Assembly (NCBI RefSeq): GCF_030246885.1
Contig: NZ_CP126739.1
Location: 124,001-188,000 of the forward strand
Origin: Microbacterium sp. zg-B185
Lineage (GTDB): Bacteria; Actinomycetota; Actinomycetes; Actinomycetales; Microbacteriaceae
DNA length: 64,000 nt
Direction: 5' to 3'
The stretch's first letter is position 1. The number at the start of each line of letters is the position of its first letter. The position numbers were made by a program, and so were the translations under genes. This document shows, in pieces, positions 56,099 to 63,307 of this stretch. The notes beneath the pieces are model-generated. The model was not told where the DNA came from. It saw only the letters and a list, made by a program, of their open reading frames with translations, and ran no database searches.

Positions 56099-56614
56099 AT
56101 GAAGCACACTGTCGCCCGTCGTTCCGAGTGCCCGATCAACTTCACTCTGGAGTTACTGGGAGACCCGTGGTCGTTGCTGGTGGTCCGCGACATCGTGTAC
56201 TTCGGCAAGCGAACATTCGGCGAGTTCCTGAGCAGCACGGAGGGGATGGCGCGGAACATCCTCAGCGCACGCCTGACGCGTTTGCAGGAGCGCGGGATCC
56301 TGCAAAGCGCGGTGCATCCGACCGACGGGCGCAAAGAGGTGTATACGCTCACCGAAACTGGCGTCGGTCTCGTGCCGCTGCTCCTGGCTGCAGCGGACTG
56401 GGGCGCCGAGCATGCGCCATCCACCGACGCCCCGCCCTGGTGGATCGAGCTCGTGCGCGAGCGGCGAGATGAGCTCACCCAGCTGATCAGCGAAGCGGTG
56501 CGCGAGGGGCGCTCCGTCTTCGTTGGCGGCGACAGCGTCGTCGCGGAACTCGCCGGCAGAACCCCCACCCGACCGAGTCGAGAGAGCGGGCAGCACACCG
56601 TCGGCCCGGAGTGA
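56099..56614 (+). CDS. HxlR family transcriptional regulator
   Basis: The protein has 171 residues from ATG 56099; an in-frame ATG at 56054 lies inside the candidate operator and is less likely. The HxlR winged helix is plain: ECPINFTLELLGDPWSLLVVRDI, FGKRTFGEFLSSTEGMARNILSARL, then GILQSAVHPTDGRKEVYTLT. The N-terminal Cys typical of HxlR redox/aldehyde sensors is present (C11). The C-terminal 60 residues are a helical extension. It probably controls itself and the divergent SRPBCC gene (inference from layout). Confidence 0.92.
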   Translation: MKHTVARRSECPINFTLELLGDPWSLLVVRDIVYFGKRTFGEFLSSTEGMARNILSARLTRLQERGILQSAVHPTDGRKEVYTLTETGVGLVPLLLAAADWGAEHAPSTDAPPWWIELVRERRDELTQLISEAVREGRSVFVGGDSVVAELAGRTPTRPSRESGQHTVGPE

Positions 56615-56639
56615 TCGAACCGGGACGCCATCGGCGTCA

Positions 56640-56791
56640 GGCCGCCAGGCCCGGGCGGCTCCGCGCAGCCGTCGAACGTTCCCGACGTCTGGCACACCCT
56701 CGAAGACGATGAGCCACGCCATCGCGATCAGCATCCCGTCCAGTTCAGCTCCAAGGCAGGCGACGGAGTCAGCGTGGTCGTCCATCCACTG
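56640..56791 (-). pseudogene. Fragment of a GNAT acetyltransferase
   Basis: One minus-strand frame encodes QQWMDDHADSVACLGAELDG and then MLIAMAWLIVFEGVPDVGNVRRLRG, matching the beta-strand region upstream of motif A in GNAT proteins of the GMAWLxVxxRVP type. The acetyl-CoA motif itself is missing: after RLRG the frame runs into the antisense of the HxlR gene. It is a truncated remnant. Confidence 0.55.
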
Positions 56792-56800
56792 TTGAGGCGC

Positions 56801-57321
56801 TCATCCCGGAACGTCCATGCTCGCGAGAGCGGTAGCGCGATCGAGTATGAGACGCCCGGTACCGGCGACGTCGTCCGCGCTCCATGCCAGTGCGCCGTCG
56901 CGGATCGTCGCGTCGTTCATGGCGGCGCCCGATCATCCGTCCACCAGCCATGCAGCCAACGATCGCCGGAGGCGACGCGATGCTCCTCCACAGCGGCCTC
57001 GAGCGCGGCTGCGGGCAACTCGCTGGACACCCAGAACTCGCTGATGTGCGGGGGATCGGGCGTGATGTGCAACTCGGGAAGGCGCCGGAAGCCCCTCCGC
57101 GACGATCTCCGCGTGTCGATGCCAGGTGCCCATGCGGTCGAGCCGGGTCTCAAGTCCGTCCAGCGCGTCGATGATCGCCGGGAACTGACGAAACACATTC
57201 CCGCCGTACCGCACTCGCCGCACTCGCGCCTCGCGACCGAAGGCCTCGTCCCCCGCCAGCACGGCCCCCGACATCCCGCCGAGGCCCTTGTACATCGACA
57301 CGTACTCCGATGCGACCGGCT
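56801..57321 (-). pseudogene. Decayed threonine aldolase / beta-eliminating lyase-type PLP enzyme
   Basis: Just downstream of the XRE gene a frame reads PVASEYVSMYKGLGGMSGAV, then RVRYGGNVFRQFPAIIDALDGLETRL, the PLP-lysine segment (YKGLGG) and following helix of threonine-aldolase-like enzymes. Near 57110 the family continues in another frame (LPELHITPDPPHISEFWVSS, then GDRWLHGWWTDD), and a third piece (NDATIRDGALAWSADDVAG) ends at 56801. The N-terminal two thirds are absent. At least two frameshifts and a 5' truncation make it a pseudogene. Confidence 0.65.
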
Positions 57322-57552
57322 CTACGATTTCGTGCAGTCCGCGTCCGAAGCCGTGTCGCCTTCGTCGAAGACGAACAAGTCCTCGATGCTGCATTGGAAC
57401 GTCGCTGCGAGCCTGAACGCAACGGGTAGCGACGGGTCGTAACGGCCTTTCTCAATCGAAATGATCGTCTGGCGTGACACTCCGAGTTCGTCGGCTAGTC
57501 GTTGTTGAGACCAGCCCAGGTCTTGGCGGCGCTGCGGAAGCGTGTTCTTCAT
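57322..57552 (-). CDS. XRE/Cro-type helix-turn-helix regulator (small)
   Basis: The protein has 76 residues from ATG 57552, whose first base is the last base of the upstream stop (TGATG). The helix-turn-helix lies in RRQDLGWSQQRLADELGVSRQTIISIEKGRYDPSL (about residues 8-42), with the YozG-like end SIEDLFVFDE. Such 70-80-residue Cro-like proteins are commonly co-translated with a small membrane protein, as here, and often repress their own operon. An inverted repeat overlapping the upstream promoter (58064-58100) is the likely operator. Confidence 0.9.
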   Translation of the reverse strand: MKNTLPQRRQDLGWSQQRLADELGVSRQTIISIEKGRYDPSLPVAFRLAATFQCSIEDLFVFDEGDTASDADCTKS

Positions 57553-58016
57553 CAGGTGGCGGACTTCTTCAGCCACAGGTAACGCGCTGCGACATCGAGC
57601 ATGGTGAAAAGCAGCACTCCAGCAAGCACCAGACCGACGGATGCCTCGATCTGTAGCAGCGAGAATCCGGCTGCGCCAAGCCCGCCGACGATCAGCAGGT
57701 CATGGAACGCACCGCTCGCCGCCTTGTGGTACCAGAAGGACTCGACGGAATCGTCGGGGTTCTCGAGTGCTTCCGAAAGGGTTGCGCGGTCGACGAACAG
57801 CACCCAGCCCAGTGCTGTCGCGACGGGGAAGGTCCCCACCATGACGAGCGCGAAAGCGAGTATCGGACGTTCGGTGGGGGTCACCGACACGAAGAGTCCG
57901 CCCGCGCCGGCGGAGACGAGCCCGCCCATCAGTAGTGACGCGCCCAACAATGTTGCGGAACCGCCGCCGAAGTGAGCGCGCCCCCAACGGCTCCGCGTCG
58001 TTGTGCTCTCATCCAT
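57552..58016 (-). CDS. Four-helix membrane protein paired with the XRE regulator
   Basis: The protein has 154 residues and four hydrophobic segments (about 20-45, 53-75, 100-122 and 125-145). GAAAGGCGG precedes ATG 58016. The middle loop is acidic (LSEALENPDDSVESF). Membrane proteins of this size next to small XRE regulators are found in many Gram-positive bacteria, but none has a settled function that I know. The one-base overlap with the regulator indicates a two-gene unit driven from the promoter at 58075-58103. Confidence 0.82.
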   Translation of the reverse strand: MDESTTTRSRWGRAHFGGGSATLLGASLLMGGLVSAGAGGLFVSVTPTERPILAFALVMVGTFPVATALGWVLFVDRATLSEALENPDDSVESFWYHKAASGAFHDLLIVGGLGAAGFSLLQIEASVGLVLAGVLLFTMLDVAARYLWLKKSAT

Positions 58017-58063
58017 GTCGTCCGCCTTTCTCCGAGGCTGAGCGTCTCTTGCGCTAGTCCCCG

Positions 58064-58103
58064 ATGTACAGGAAACTTTACAGACAAGGTTCCTTTACAT
58101 CAA
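58064..58103 (-). promoter_or_regulatory. Promoter and overlapping inverted repeat for the membrane protein/XRE pair
   Basis: On the minus strand TTGATG (58103-58098), a 17-bp spacer and TAAAGT (58080-58075) form a good -35/-10 pair. An inverted repeat with 11-bp arms matching at 10 positions (ATGTACAGGAA 58064-58074, TTCCTTTACAT 58090-58100) covers both boxes, as expected for autorepression. A third TTTACA lies between the arms. Confidence 0.65.
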
Positions 58104-58508
58104 ACGCGTGCGGTGAGCCGGCCGGCATCCGCGCGCCTGTCACGAATGGGTCCGTGAGGCGACCAATAGCGACAGGGGAGCGTGTTCAGCTCGCCGCCGG
58201 GCGGCGAAACGAACCCCGCGGGTCAGAAGCGGTCGGGGCAGGGGTTGCCGTAGCCGTAGCGGATGACGACGTCGGCGTGCCGTCTTGATGGAGTCGACCT
58301 TGATCGTGGTGAGGTCATGGAAGACCACACGCAGCACGTCGGTGGCAAAATCATTCCCAGCATCGAGCGTGACGACATCATTCTTGATCTCGATCATCAT
58401 CTGCGATCGCACATACGGCCTGCTGAGCAGTCGAGCGAGGTTGGTGAACTTCCCCCCCCATCCCGAACGCTGCGCACATCGTTGACCAGCAACCCTGCCG
58501 GCAAAAGC
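58104..58508. other. Non-coding or decayed stretch
   Basis: No intact gene is supported. A minus-strand frame near 58200-58412 reads MIEIKNDVVTLDAGNDFATDVLRVV, and a shifted frame continues ADVVIRYGYGNPCPDRF to a stop at about 58224, so it could be the 3' end of a lost gene; I do not recognise the family. The second 41-bp palindrome lies in it. Confidence 0.4.
58136..58176. repeat. 41-bp palindromic element, copy 2
   Basis: CCTGTC (58136-58141) and GACAGG (58171-58176) are the perfect outer arms, with further interrupted pairing inside (CACGA/..., ATGG/CCA). The first ten bases CCTGTCACGA, the 41-bp length and the following GGGAGCG are the same as in the element at 6055-6095, while the centre differs. 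Confidence 0.7.
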
Positions 58509-58544
58509 GAAACCCCCGCCATGTAGAAGCTAGGCGAGGGTTTC
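58509..58544 (-). terminator. Hairpin downstream of the tRNA cluster
   Basis: GAAACCC (58509-58515) and GGGTTTC (58538-58544), extended by GCC/GGC inside, form a stem-loop 27 bp beyond the 3' end of tRNA-Phe. It is the probable terminator of the minus-strand tRNA transcript. Confidence 0.6.
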
Positions 58545-58570
58545 TGGGGTGACTGTAACGGTCACCCGTG

Positions 58571-58643
58571 TGGCTCCGACGGGCGTCGATCCCGTGACCT
58601 CACGATTTTCAGTCGTGCGCTCTACCAACTGAGCTACAGAGCC
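58571..58643 (-). tRNA. tRNA-Phe (GAA)
   Basis: The 73-nt sequence folds as a cloverleaf: acceptor arms GGCTCTG and CGGAGCC with discriminator A, D-arm GCTCAGTTGGTAGAGC, anticodon loop CTGAAAA with anticodon GAA, and a T-arm containing the GGGATCGACGCCC-type loop. CCA is not encoded. It is the last of three tRNA genes on the minus strand. Confidence 0.95.
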
Positions 58644-58677
58644 GCGCGGCATCCGAAGATGTCACGTCCTAGACGAA

Positions 58678-58701
58678 AGGCCCTCTTCGAAAAAAGGGCC
58701 T
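58678..58701 (-). other. Hairpin in the tRNA-Asp/tRNA-Phe spacer
   Basis: AGGCCC and GGGCCT arms around an A/T-rich loop lie between the two tRNA genes. It may be a processing signal or partial terminator. Confidence 0.4.
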
Positions 58702-58713
58702 GTCGCCGTGGAG

Positions 58714-58787
58714 CGACCCTGACGGGACTTGAACCCGCGACCTCCGCCGTGACAGGGCGGCACGCTAACCAACTGCGCTACAGGGCC
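58714..58787 (-). tRNA. tRNA-Asp (GTC)
   Basis: The 74-nt cloverleaf has acceptor GGCCCTG/CAGGGTC with discriminator G, D-arm GCGCAGTTGGTTAGCGTGC, anticodon loop CTGTCAC with anticodon GTC, and T-loop GTTCAAGTC. CCA is not encoded. Confidence 0.95.
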
Positions 58788-58813
58788 ATGCGTATTAAAT
58801 TATGTGTCGGGCG

Positions 58814-58886
58814 TGACCCCAACGGGATTCGAACCCGTGCTACCGCCGTGAAAGGGCGGCGTCCTAGGCCGCTAAACGATGGGGCC
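58814..58886 (-). tRNA. tRNA-Glu (TTC)
   Basis: The 73-nt cloverleaf has acceptor GGCCCCA/TGGGGTC with discriminator A, D-arm GTTTAGCGGCCTAGGAC, anticodon loop CTTTCAC with anticodon TTC, and T-loop GTTCGAATC. It is the promoter-proximal gene of the cluster. CCA is not encoded. Confidence 0.95.
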
Positions 58887-58921
58887 GGATGAACCCGGGG
58901 GCTCACCGTTACCGACGCTCA

Positions 58922-58951
58922 AGCATACGCAATCCAACGCTGATCCGCCAA
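58922..58951 (-). promoter_or_regulatory. Promoter of the tRNA-Glu/Asp/Phe cluster
   Basis: On the minus strand TTGGCG (58951-58946), an 18-bp spacer and TATGCT (58927-58922) lie about 36 bp before tRNA-Glu. Nothing else is seen in the 308-bp gap 58887-59194 except the divergent M23 promoter. Confidence 0.6.
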
Positions 58952-59136
58952 TCGACCACGCGGACTGCGAAGAGCGCGGTAGCCCTCAGTCTAGGGGGTC
59001 ACGGGCACCGCATTCGTTCAACCGGTCCGATTCCTCCGCTGCGGGCGCGCCAGCGGCTCCGATCGCCCGTCGGCAGGTGGAATGGGTGGAGTGTGCTGCC
59101 GGCAAGGAGCAGGATGGGAGCACGCGAAGGTTTTCG

Positions 59137-59164
59137 TTGCGCATGTGACTGATGTTGCTAGTGT
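59137..59164 (+). promoter_or_regulatory. Promoter of the M23 peptidase gene
   Basis: TTGCGC (59137-59142), a 16-bp spacer and TAGTGT (59159-59164) with an upstream TGC (extended -10) precede a GGGAGG ribosome site and the GTG at 59195. Confidence 0.55.
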
Positions 59165-59194
59165 GAGGGAAGTCAACCCGCGACGGGAGGATCC

Positions 59195-60577
59195 GTGGAG
59201 CCCGAAAAGACGCTGGACGAGTGCGGCTGCGGCCCATCGCCGTCCGAGCGGCGTGCGCTCTGGCCCGCCGTGAGCCGTCGTGGCGCCCTGGGGCTGGGAC
59301 TGCTCGGTGTGGTCGCTCTGGGGGCGACCGGCGGTCCGGTGATCTCCTCCGCGTTCGCCGCGACGTATCCGTCGTGGGACGACGTGCAGGCGGCCAAGGC
59401 GAACGAGGCGGCCAAGGCCGCCGAGGTCACCAAGATCCAGGGGCTGATCCAGAGCCTCAACAACGAGGTGGCGCGCACCCAGGAAGCCGCGCGCCTGGCC
59501 TCCGACGTCTTCTACGAAGCACAGCAGGCGTTCTTCGCGCAGGCCCGGCGTGCCGACGAACTGCAGGCGCAGGCGGATCAGCAGGCCGCACAGGCCACGG
59601 ACTCGGCGAACAAAGCCGGTCGCCTGGCAGCCCAGCTGTATCGCAACGGCGGCGATGACACCTCCCTGGAATTGTTCTTCGCCGGCTCCGCGGCATCCAC
59701 CGATGACCTGCTGGCCCGGCTGGGCACGATGGACAAGCTCATCGAGCGCAACAGCGCGGTGTACTCGGACGCGGTCATGGCCCGCGACTCGGCGCAGAGC
59801 CTCAGCGATCAGGCCGTTGTCGCTCGTGCCGAGCGCGACCGCCTGCAGCGCGACGCCGAGCAGAAGATGGTCGTCGCGCAGGAGGCCGCCAACGCGGCAC
59901 AGGCTGCTCTGGATGCCCAGACCGCCAACCTCGCGACGCTCCAGGCCCAGCTCGCCGCACTGCAGGACACCACGACCAAGACGGTTGCCGATTACCAGGC
60001 GGGCGTCGAGGCAGCCCGCATCGCCGAAGAGAAGCGTCAGGCGGAACTGCGCGCCGAAGCCGAGCGGCGGGCAGCTGAAGCCGCAGCGGCCGCACCGGCC
60101 GCAGGCGGCGGCGGTGGCGGCGGCGGCGGAGGAGGCGGCGGCGGCGGTGGTGGTGGCGGCTCAGGGTGGTCGCGACCCGGCGGCGGCGGTGTGTCCTCCG
60201 GCTACGGTCCCCGGTACGTACAGTGCGGCAGCGGCTACTGCTCCAGCGGCTACCACGAGGGCACCGACCTGGGTCAGGCGTGCTGGTCGGGCATCTACGC
60301 CGCGTACCAGGGCACCGTGGTCTACGCGGCATACAACGGCGGCTACGGCAACTACATCAAGATCGATCACGGCAGCGGCGTCGCCACCGGGTACGCGCAC
60401 ATCTCGGACGGCGGCTATTACGTCCGGCACGGCCAGTGGGTCAACTCCGGCGACCTCATCGCCGCGACCGGGCAGACCGGCAACTCGTTCGGCTGCCATC
60501 TGCACTTCGAGGTGTACCTGAACGGGCGCACCACCAATCCGGCCCCCTTCCTGGCGGACCGGGGCGTCTGGCTCTGA
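59195..60577 (+). CDS. M23 family metallopeptidase with Tat signal, coiled coil and poly-Gly linker
   Basis: The protein has 460 residues from GTG 59195 after GGGAGGATCC. A twin-arginine signal (VSRRGALGLGLLGVVALGA, about 27-45) ends near AFAA. A coiled coil rich in Ala/Gln/Glu fills about 60-295. A run of about 20 Gly (about 303-323) links to the LytM domain. Zinc ligands are H354 and D358 (HEGTD) and H437 in HLHFE (H435, H437). This layout resembles EnvC/RipA-like wall hydrolases or their activators that act at the septum; with the full ligand set it is probably an active endopeptidase. Monocistronic; ppa is convergent. Confidence 0.93.
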   Translation: MEPEKTLDECGCGPSPSERRALWPAVSRRGALGLGLLGVVALGATGGPVISSAFAATYPSWDDVQAAKANEAAKAAEVTKIQGLIQSLNNEVARTQEAARLASDVFYEAQQAFFAQARRADELQAQADQQAAQATDSANKAGRLAAQLYRNGGDDTSLELFFAGSAASTDDLLARLGTMDKLIERNSAVYSDAVMARDSAQSLSDQAVVARAERDRLQRDAEQKMVVAQEAANAAQAALDAQTANLATLQAQLAALQDTTTKTVADYQAGVEAARIAEEKRQAELRAEAERRAAEAAAAAPAAGGGGGGGGGGGGGGGGGGGSGWSRPGGGGVSSGYGPRYVQCGSGYCSSGYHEGTDLGQACWSGIYAAYQGTVVYAAYNGGYGNYIKIDHGSGVATGYAHISDGGYYVRHGQWVNSGDLIAATGQTGNSFGCHLHFEVYLNGRTTNPAPFLADRGVWL

Positions 60578-60582
60578 CCCGC

Positions 60583-60636
60583 CGGTAGCCGGGCGCGGGC
60601 ACGTGACGGGACCCTGCGGTAGCCGGGCACCGGCAC
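60583..60636. repeat. Pair of 20-bp direct repeats
   Basis: CGGTAGCCGGGCGCGGGCAC (60583-60602) recurs at 60617-60636 with two changes, in the convergent gap between the M23 and ppa genes. Purpose unknown. Confidence 0.6.
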
Positions 60637-60645
60637 CGGACGCAA

Positions 60646-60681
60646 AAGGCGGACGACGCGCTGGTGCGCGGCATCCGCCTT
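60646..60681 (-). terminator. Rho-independent terminator of ppa
   Basis: AAGGCGGA (60646-60653) and TCCGCCTT (60674-60681) form an 8-bp stem with inner pairing. On the minus strand the stem is followed by a TTTT-type run (AAAA at 60644-60647 on the + strand). It starts 13 bp past the ppa stop and may also serve the M23 gene. Confidence 0.7.
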
Positions 60682-60693
60682 CTGGTCGGATCG

Positions 60694-61227
60694 TCAGACG
60701 GTCTTGGGAGCTACACCCTCACCCTGCGTCTTGGTCTCGCCTTCGTGCTCGGCGAAGCGCACGATCGCCTCGTCGAGGATGCGGTCGGCCTCGTCCTTGC
60801 CGCCCCACGCGTCGACCTTGACCCACTTGTTGGGCTCGAGGTCCTTGTAGTGCTCGAAGAAGTGCTCGATCTCCCGCTTGGTGAACTCGGGGATGTCATC
60901 GAGGTCCTGGATGTGGCTCCAGCGGGGGTCCTTGGTCAGGACCGCGACGAGCTTGTCGTCGCCGCCGGCCTCGTCCTTCATCTTCAGCACGCCCACCGGG
61001 CGCACGTTGACCATCACGCCCGGGAACAGGGTGACATCCAGCAGCACCAGCACATCGAGCGGGTCGCCGTCTTCGCCGAGGGTGTTCTCGAAGAACCCGT
61101 AGTCGGCGGGGTAGCCCATCGGTGTGAACAGGACGCGGTCCAGGAAGACCCGCCCGGTGCCATGGTCGACCTCGTACTTGACGCGGCTGCCGCGGGGGAT
61201 CTCGATGACGGCGTCGTGTGCGCCCAT
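60694..61227 (-). CDS. ppa: Inorganic pyrophosphatase (family I)
   Basis: The protein has 177 residues. The signature GEDGDPLDVLVL (about 50-61) holds the metal-binding aspartates. KYEVDHGTGRVFLDR, PMGYPADYGF and DDKLVAVL are the other family blocks. The cytoplasmic enzyme hydrolyses pyrophosphate and pulls biosynthetic reactions forward. A strong AAGGAG site precedes the ATG. It is divergent from tilS. Confidence 0.97.
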   Translation of the reverse strand: MGAHDAVIEIPRGSRVKYEVDHGTGRVFLDRVLFTPMGYPADYGFFENTLGEDGDPLDVLVLLDVTLFPGVMVNVRPVGVLKMKDEAGGDDKLVAVLTKDPRWSHIQDLDDIPEFTKREIEHFFEHYKDLEPNKWVKVDAWGGKDEADRILDEAIVRFAEHEGETKTQGEGVAPKTV

Positions 61228-61389
61228 GCGTGTGCTCCTTGGATGACGGGTGTGGATGCCGCGGACCAGCCTACTCGCGAGCGTGTGCCGTCAAAAAGCG
61301 GGGAGAAATCGGGCGCGGCGCCGGTGGGCGTCGGGCCTACCGCGGTCGCGCCCGCCGGTTTGACGTTCCGGCGGCGATACCGTGGGAGC

Positions 61390-62385
61390 GTGGACGCCCG
61401 CCCCAGCCTGGATCCTGCCGTCGCCGAGGTGCGACTGGCGGTGCGGACGGCGCTGTCCGCGCTGCCGCCGGGCGAGACCGTGCTGGTCGCGCTGTCCGGT
61501 GGCGCCGATTCGCTCGCCCTCGCGGCGGCGACCGCGTTCGAGGCTCCGAAGCTCGGGCTGCGTGCGGCGTCGGTGACGATCGATCACGGGCTGCAGCACG
61601 GCTCTGCGGATGCCGCGGCGCGGGCGGCCGGTCAGGCGCGGTCCCTCGGGCTCGACGCGCGCATCGTGCCCGTCGAGGTGGGTTCCGACGGTGGCCCCGA
61701 GGCGGCCGCGCGGACCGCGCGCTACGCGGCGCTGGCCCGCGAAGCATCCGCGATGGGCGCGCGCGCGGTGCTGGCCGGGCACACCCTCGACGACCAGGCG
61801 GAGACCGTGCTGCTGGGGCTCGCGCGCGGGTCCGGGGCGACCAGCCTGCAGGGCATGGCGCCCACCGCCGAGCTGGGCGCGGGAGTCGCGCTGCTGCGGC
61901 CCCTCCTCGCCGTGCGCCGGGCGACCACCCGCGCCGCCTGCAGGGCCGCGGACCTGGAGCCGTGGGAGGACCCGCACAACGCCGACCGCCGCTTCGCCCG
62001 CGTGCGCGTGCGCGAGGCCGTCCTTCCGGTGCTCGAGGCCGAACTGGGCCCCGGGATCGCCGAAGCGCTGGCCCGCACGGCGGTGCAGCTGCGGGAGGAT
62101 GCCGCGGCCTTCGAGGAGATGATCCAGGAGACCATCGAGGACATCGTCGAGCACGCCGAGGCGGGCATCTCGGTGTCGATCGCAGCGCTGGCCGCCAACC
62201 CGGCCGCCCTGCGCCACCGCATCATCCGGCACGTGGTCGCGGCCGAGTTCGGTTCGAGCCTGACGCGCACGCAGACGCTCGAGGTCGGCCGGCTGGTGAC
62301 CGACTGGTCCGGACAGGGACCGATCGACCTGCCCGGGTGCCGCGCCCGGCGCGTCGGCGGACGACTGGAGTTCACGGCATCCTGA
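61390..62385 (+). CDS. tilS: tRNA(Ile)-lysidine synthetase
   Basis: The protein has 331 residues from GTG 61390, which lies 6 nt after TACCGT (leaderless). The ATP-pyrophosphatase P-loop SGGADS is at 36-41. Other blocks are IDHGLQHGS, AGHTLDDQAETVLLGLARGSG and RPLL, with EDPHNADRRFARVRVR, characteristic of TilS. It converts C34 to lysidine in tRNA-Ile (CAU) so that AUA codons are read correctly. It is shorter than E. coli TilS (432), lacking the full C-terminal domain, as is usual in actinobacteria. It is followed by hpt (58 nt gap) and ftsH, the conserved tilS-hpt-ftsH order. Confidence 0.95.
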   Translation: MDARPSLDPAVAEVRLAVRTALSALPPGETVLVALSGGADSLALAAATAFEAPKLGLRAASVTIDHGLQHGSADAAARAAGQARSLGLDARIVPVEVGSDGGPEAAARTARYAALAREASAMGARAVLAGHTLDDQAETVLLGLARGSGATSLQGMAPTAELGAGVALLRPLLAVRRATTRAACRAADLEPWEDPHNADRRFARVRVREAVLPVLEAELGPGIAEALARTAVQLREDAAAFEEMIQETIEDIVEHAEAGISVSIAALAANPAALRHRIIRHVVAAEFGSSLTRTQTLEVGRLVTDWSGQGPIDLPGCRARRVGGRLEFTAS

Positions 62386-62443
62386 GCGGCCCCGACGCGG
62401 GGCCGCGCTCGGCGCCGACCCGGCCCGACTCTAGACTCGGAGC

Positions 62444-62995
62444 ATGCGAGCCTCGGACATCCAGAGCGAGATCACCGAAGTCCTCGTCACCGAGGAGCAG
62501 ATCCTCACACGGCTCGATGAGGTCGCCGCACAGGTCGCGGTCGACTACGCCGGCAAGGATCTGCTGCTCGTGGGCGTGCTCAAGGGCGCGATCATGGTGA
62601 TGGCGGACTTCTCCCGGGCGCTGCCGACCGTCGCCCCGATCGACTGGATGGCGGTGTCCTCCTACGGCGCCGGGACGAAGTCCAGCGGCGTCGTGCAGAT
62701 CCGCAAGGACCTCGACGAGGACCTGCACGGTCGCCACGTCCTGATCGTCGAGGACATCATCGACTCCGGCCTGACCCTGAGCTGGCTGCTGGAGAACTTC
62801 GCCTCCCGGGGTGCGGCGTCGGTCGAGGTGTTCGCCCTGCTGCGCAAGCCGGATGCAGCGAAGGTGCATGTCGACTGCAAATACGTCGGCTTCGACATCG
62901 CGAACGAGTTCGTCATCGGCTACGGGCTGGACTACGCCGAGAAGTACCGCAATCTTCGCGACGTGGCGATCCTCGCCCCCCACGTTTACAGTTGA
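62444..62995 (+). CDS. hpt: Hypoxanthine phosphoribosyltransferase
   Basis: The protein has 183 residues. The PRPP-binding motif is LIVEDIIDSGLTLSWLLE (about 100-117). The flexible-loop region is MAVSSYGAGTKSSGVV, and VGFDIANEFVIGYGLDYAEKYRNL is the C-terminal purine-site block. It salvages hypoxanthine (and guanine) with PRPP. The ATG lies 6 nt after TAGACT, so a leaderless transcript can start inside the tilS-ftsH run. A strong hairpin follows immediately after the stop. Confidence 0.97.
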   Translation: MRASDIQSEITEVLVTEEQILTRLDEVAAQVAVDYAGKDLLLVGVLKGAIMVMADFSRALPTVAPIDWMAVSSYGAGTKSSGVVQIRKDLDEDLHGRHVLIVEDIIDSGLTLSWLLENFASRGAASVEVFALLRKPDAAKVHVDCKYVGFDIANEFVIGYGLDYAEKYRNLRDVAILAPHVYS

Positions 62996-62996
62996 C

Positions 62997-63039
62997 GCGC
63001 CTCGACGCAATGCCGCGCAGCGGCGTTGCGCCGAGGCGC
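62997..63039 (+). terminator. Long hairpin directly after hpt
   Basis: The 43-nt stem-loop has arms GCGCCTCG/CGAGGCGC, CGCAA/TTGCG and GCCGC/GCGGC, with single mismatched bases between them and a GCA loop. It begins one base after the hpt stop. There is no T-run. Its core resembles the neighbouring REP-like units. Confidence 0.55.
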
Positions 63040-63150
63040 GTCGAGATCGAGTAGGCGGCGCAGCCGCCGTATCGAGATCTCTCCAGGCCGCGATGCCGCG
63101 CAACGGCGAGCAGTCTCGGGGCCTCGATGCGGCGCAGCGGCGAGCAGTCT
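63040..63150. repeat. REP-like intergenic repeat cluster before ftsH
   Basis: A second hairpin (GGCGGC-GCA-GCCGCC within TCGAGTA...GTATCGA, about 63045-63079) is followed by two direct 26-bp units (63091-63116 and 63125-63150; 24 of 26 bases equal) of the form CGATGCnGCGCAnCGGCGAG plus CAGTCT. It fills most of the 312-bp hpt-ftsH gap. The TCGAGTA/TATCGAGA ends recall dispersed repeats common in Microbacteriaceae (recollection, not tested). Confidence 0.65.
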
Positions 63151-63225
63151 TTCCGCACACCACCGACCCGCGCCGGCTGATTACGCCCCGGGCGAATGCA
63201 CAGTCTGGGCATAGGCAGCCCGCGA

Positions 63226-63231
63226 TACCCT
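63226..63231 (+). promoter_or_regulatory. Candidate -10 for ftsH
   Basis: TACCCT lies 77 bp before the ftsH start; no good -35 is seen. The leader would be about 70 nt. Confidence 0.3.
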
Positions 63232-63307
63232 GATTTCACCGTCGCCGAGGCCCCGAGCCCTTGTGCGCACGGATCGTCGACGAAAGGGAACGGGCGCCGC
63301 CCGCACC

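Noticed and set aside
58140..58412. Intact 90-codon gene on the minus strand
   Set aside because: Only the first 45 residues look protein-like; the rest is Arg/Pro/Leu-rich and a better continuation lies in a shifted frame, so it is reported only as a possible remnant.
54969..58570. Complete mobile element or prophage
   Set aside because: No integrase, transposase or phage structural gene is found; only remnants and two small regulator pairs.
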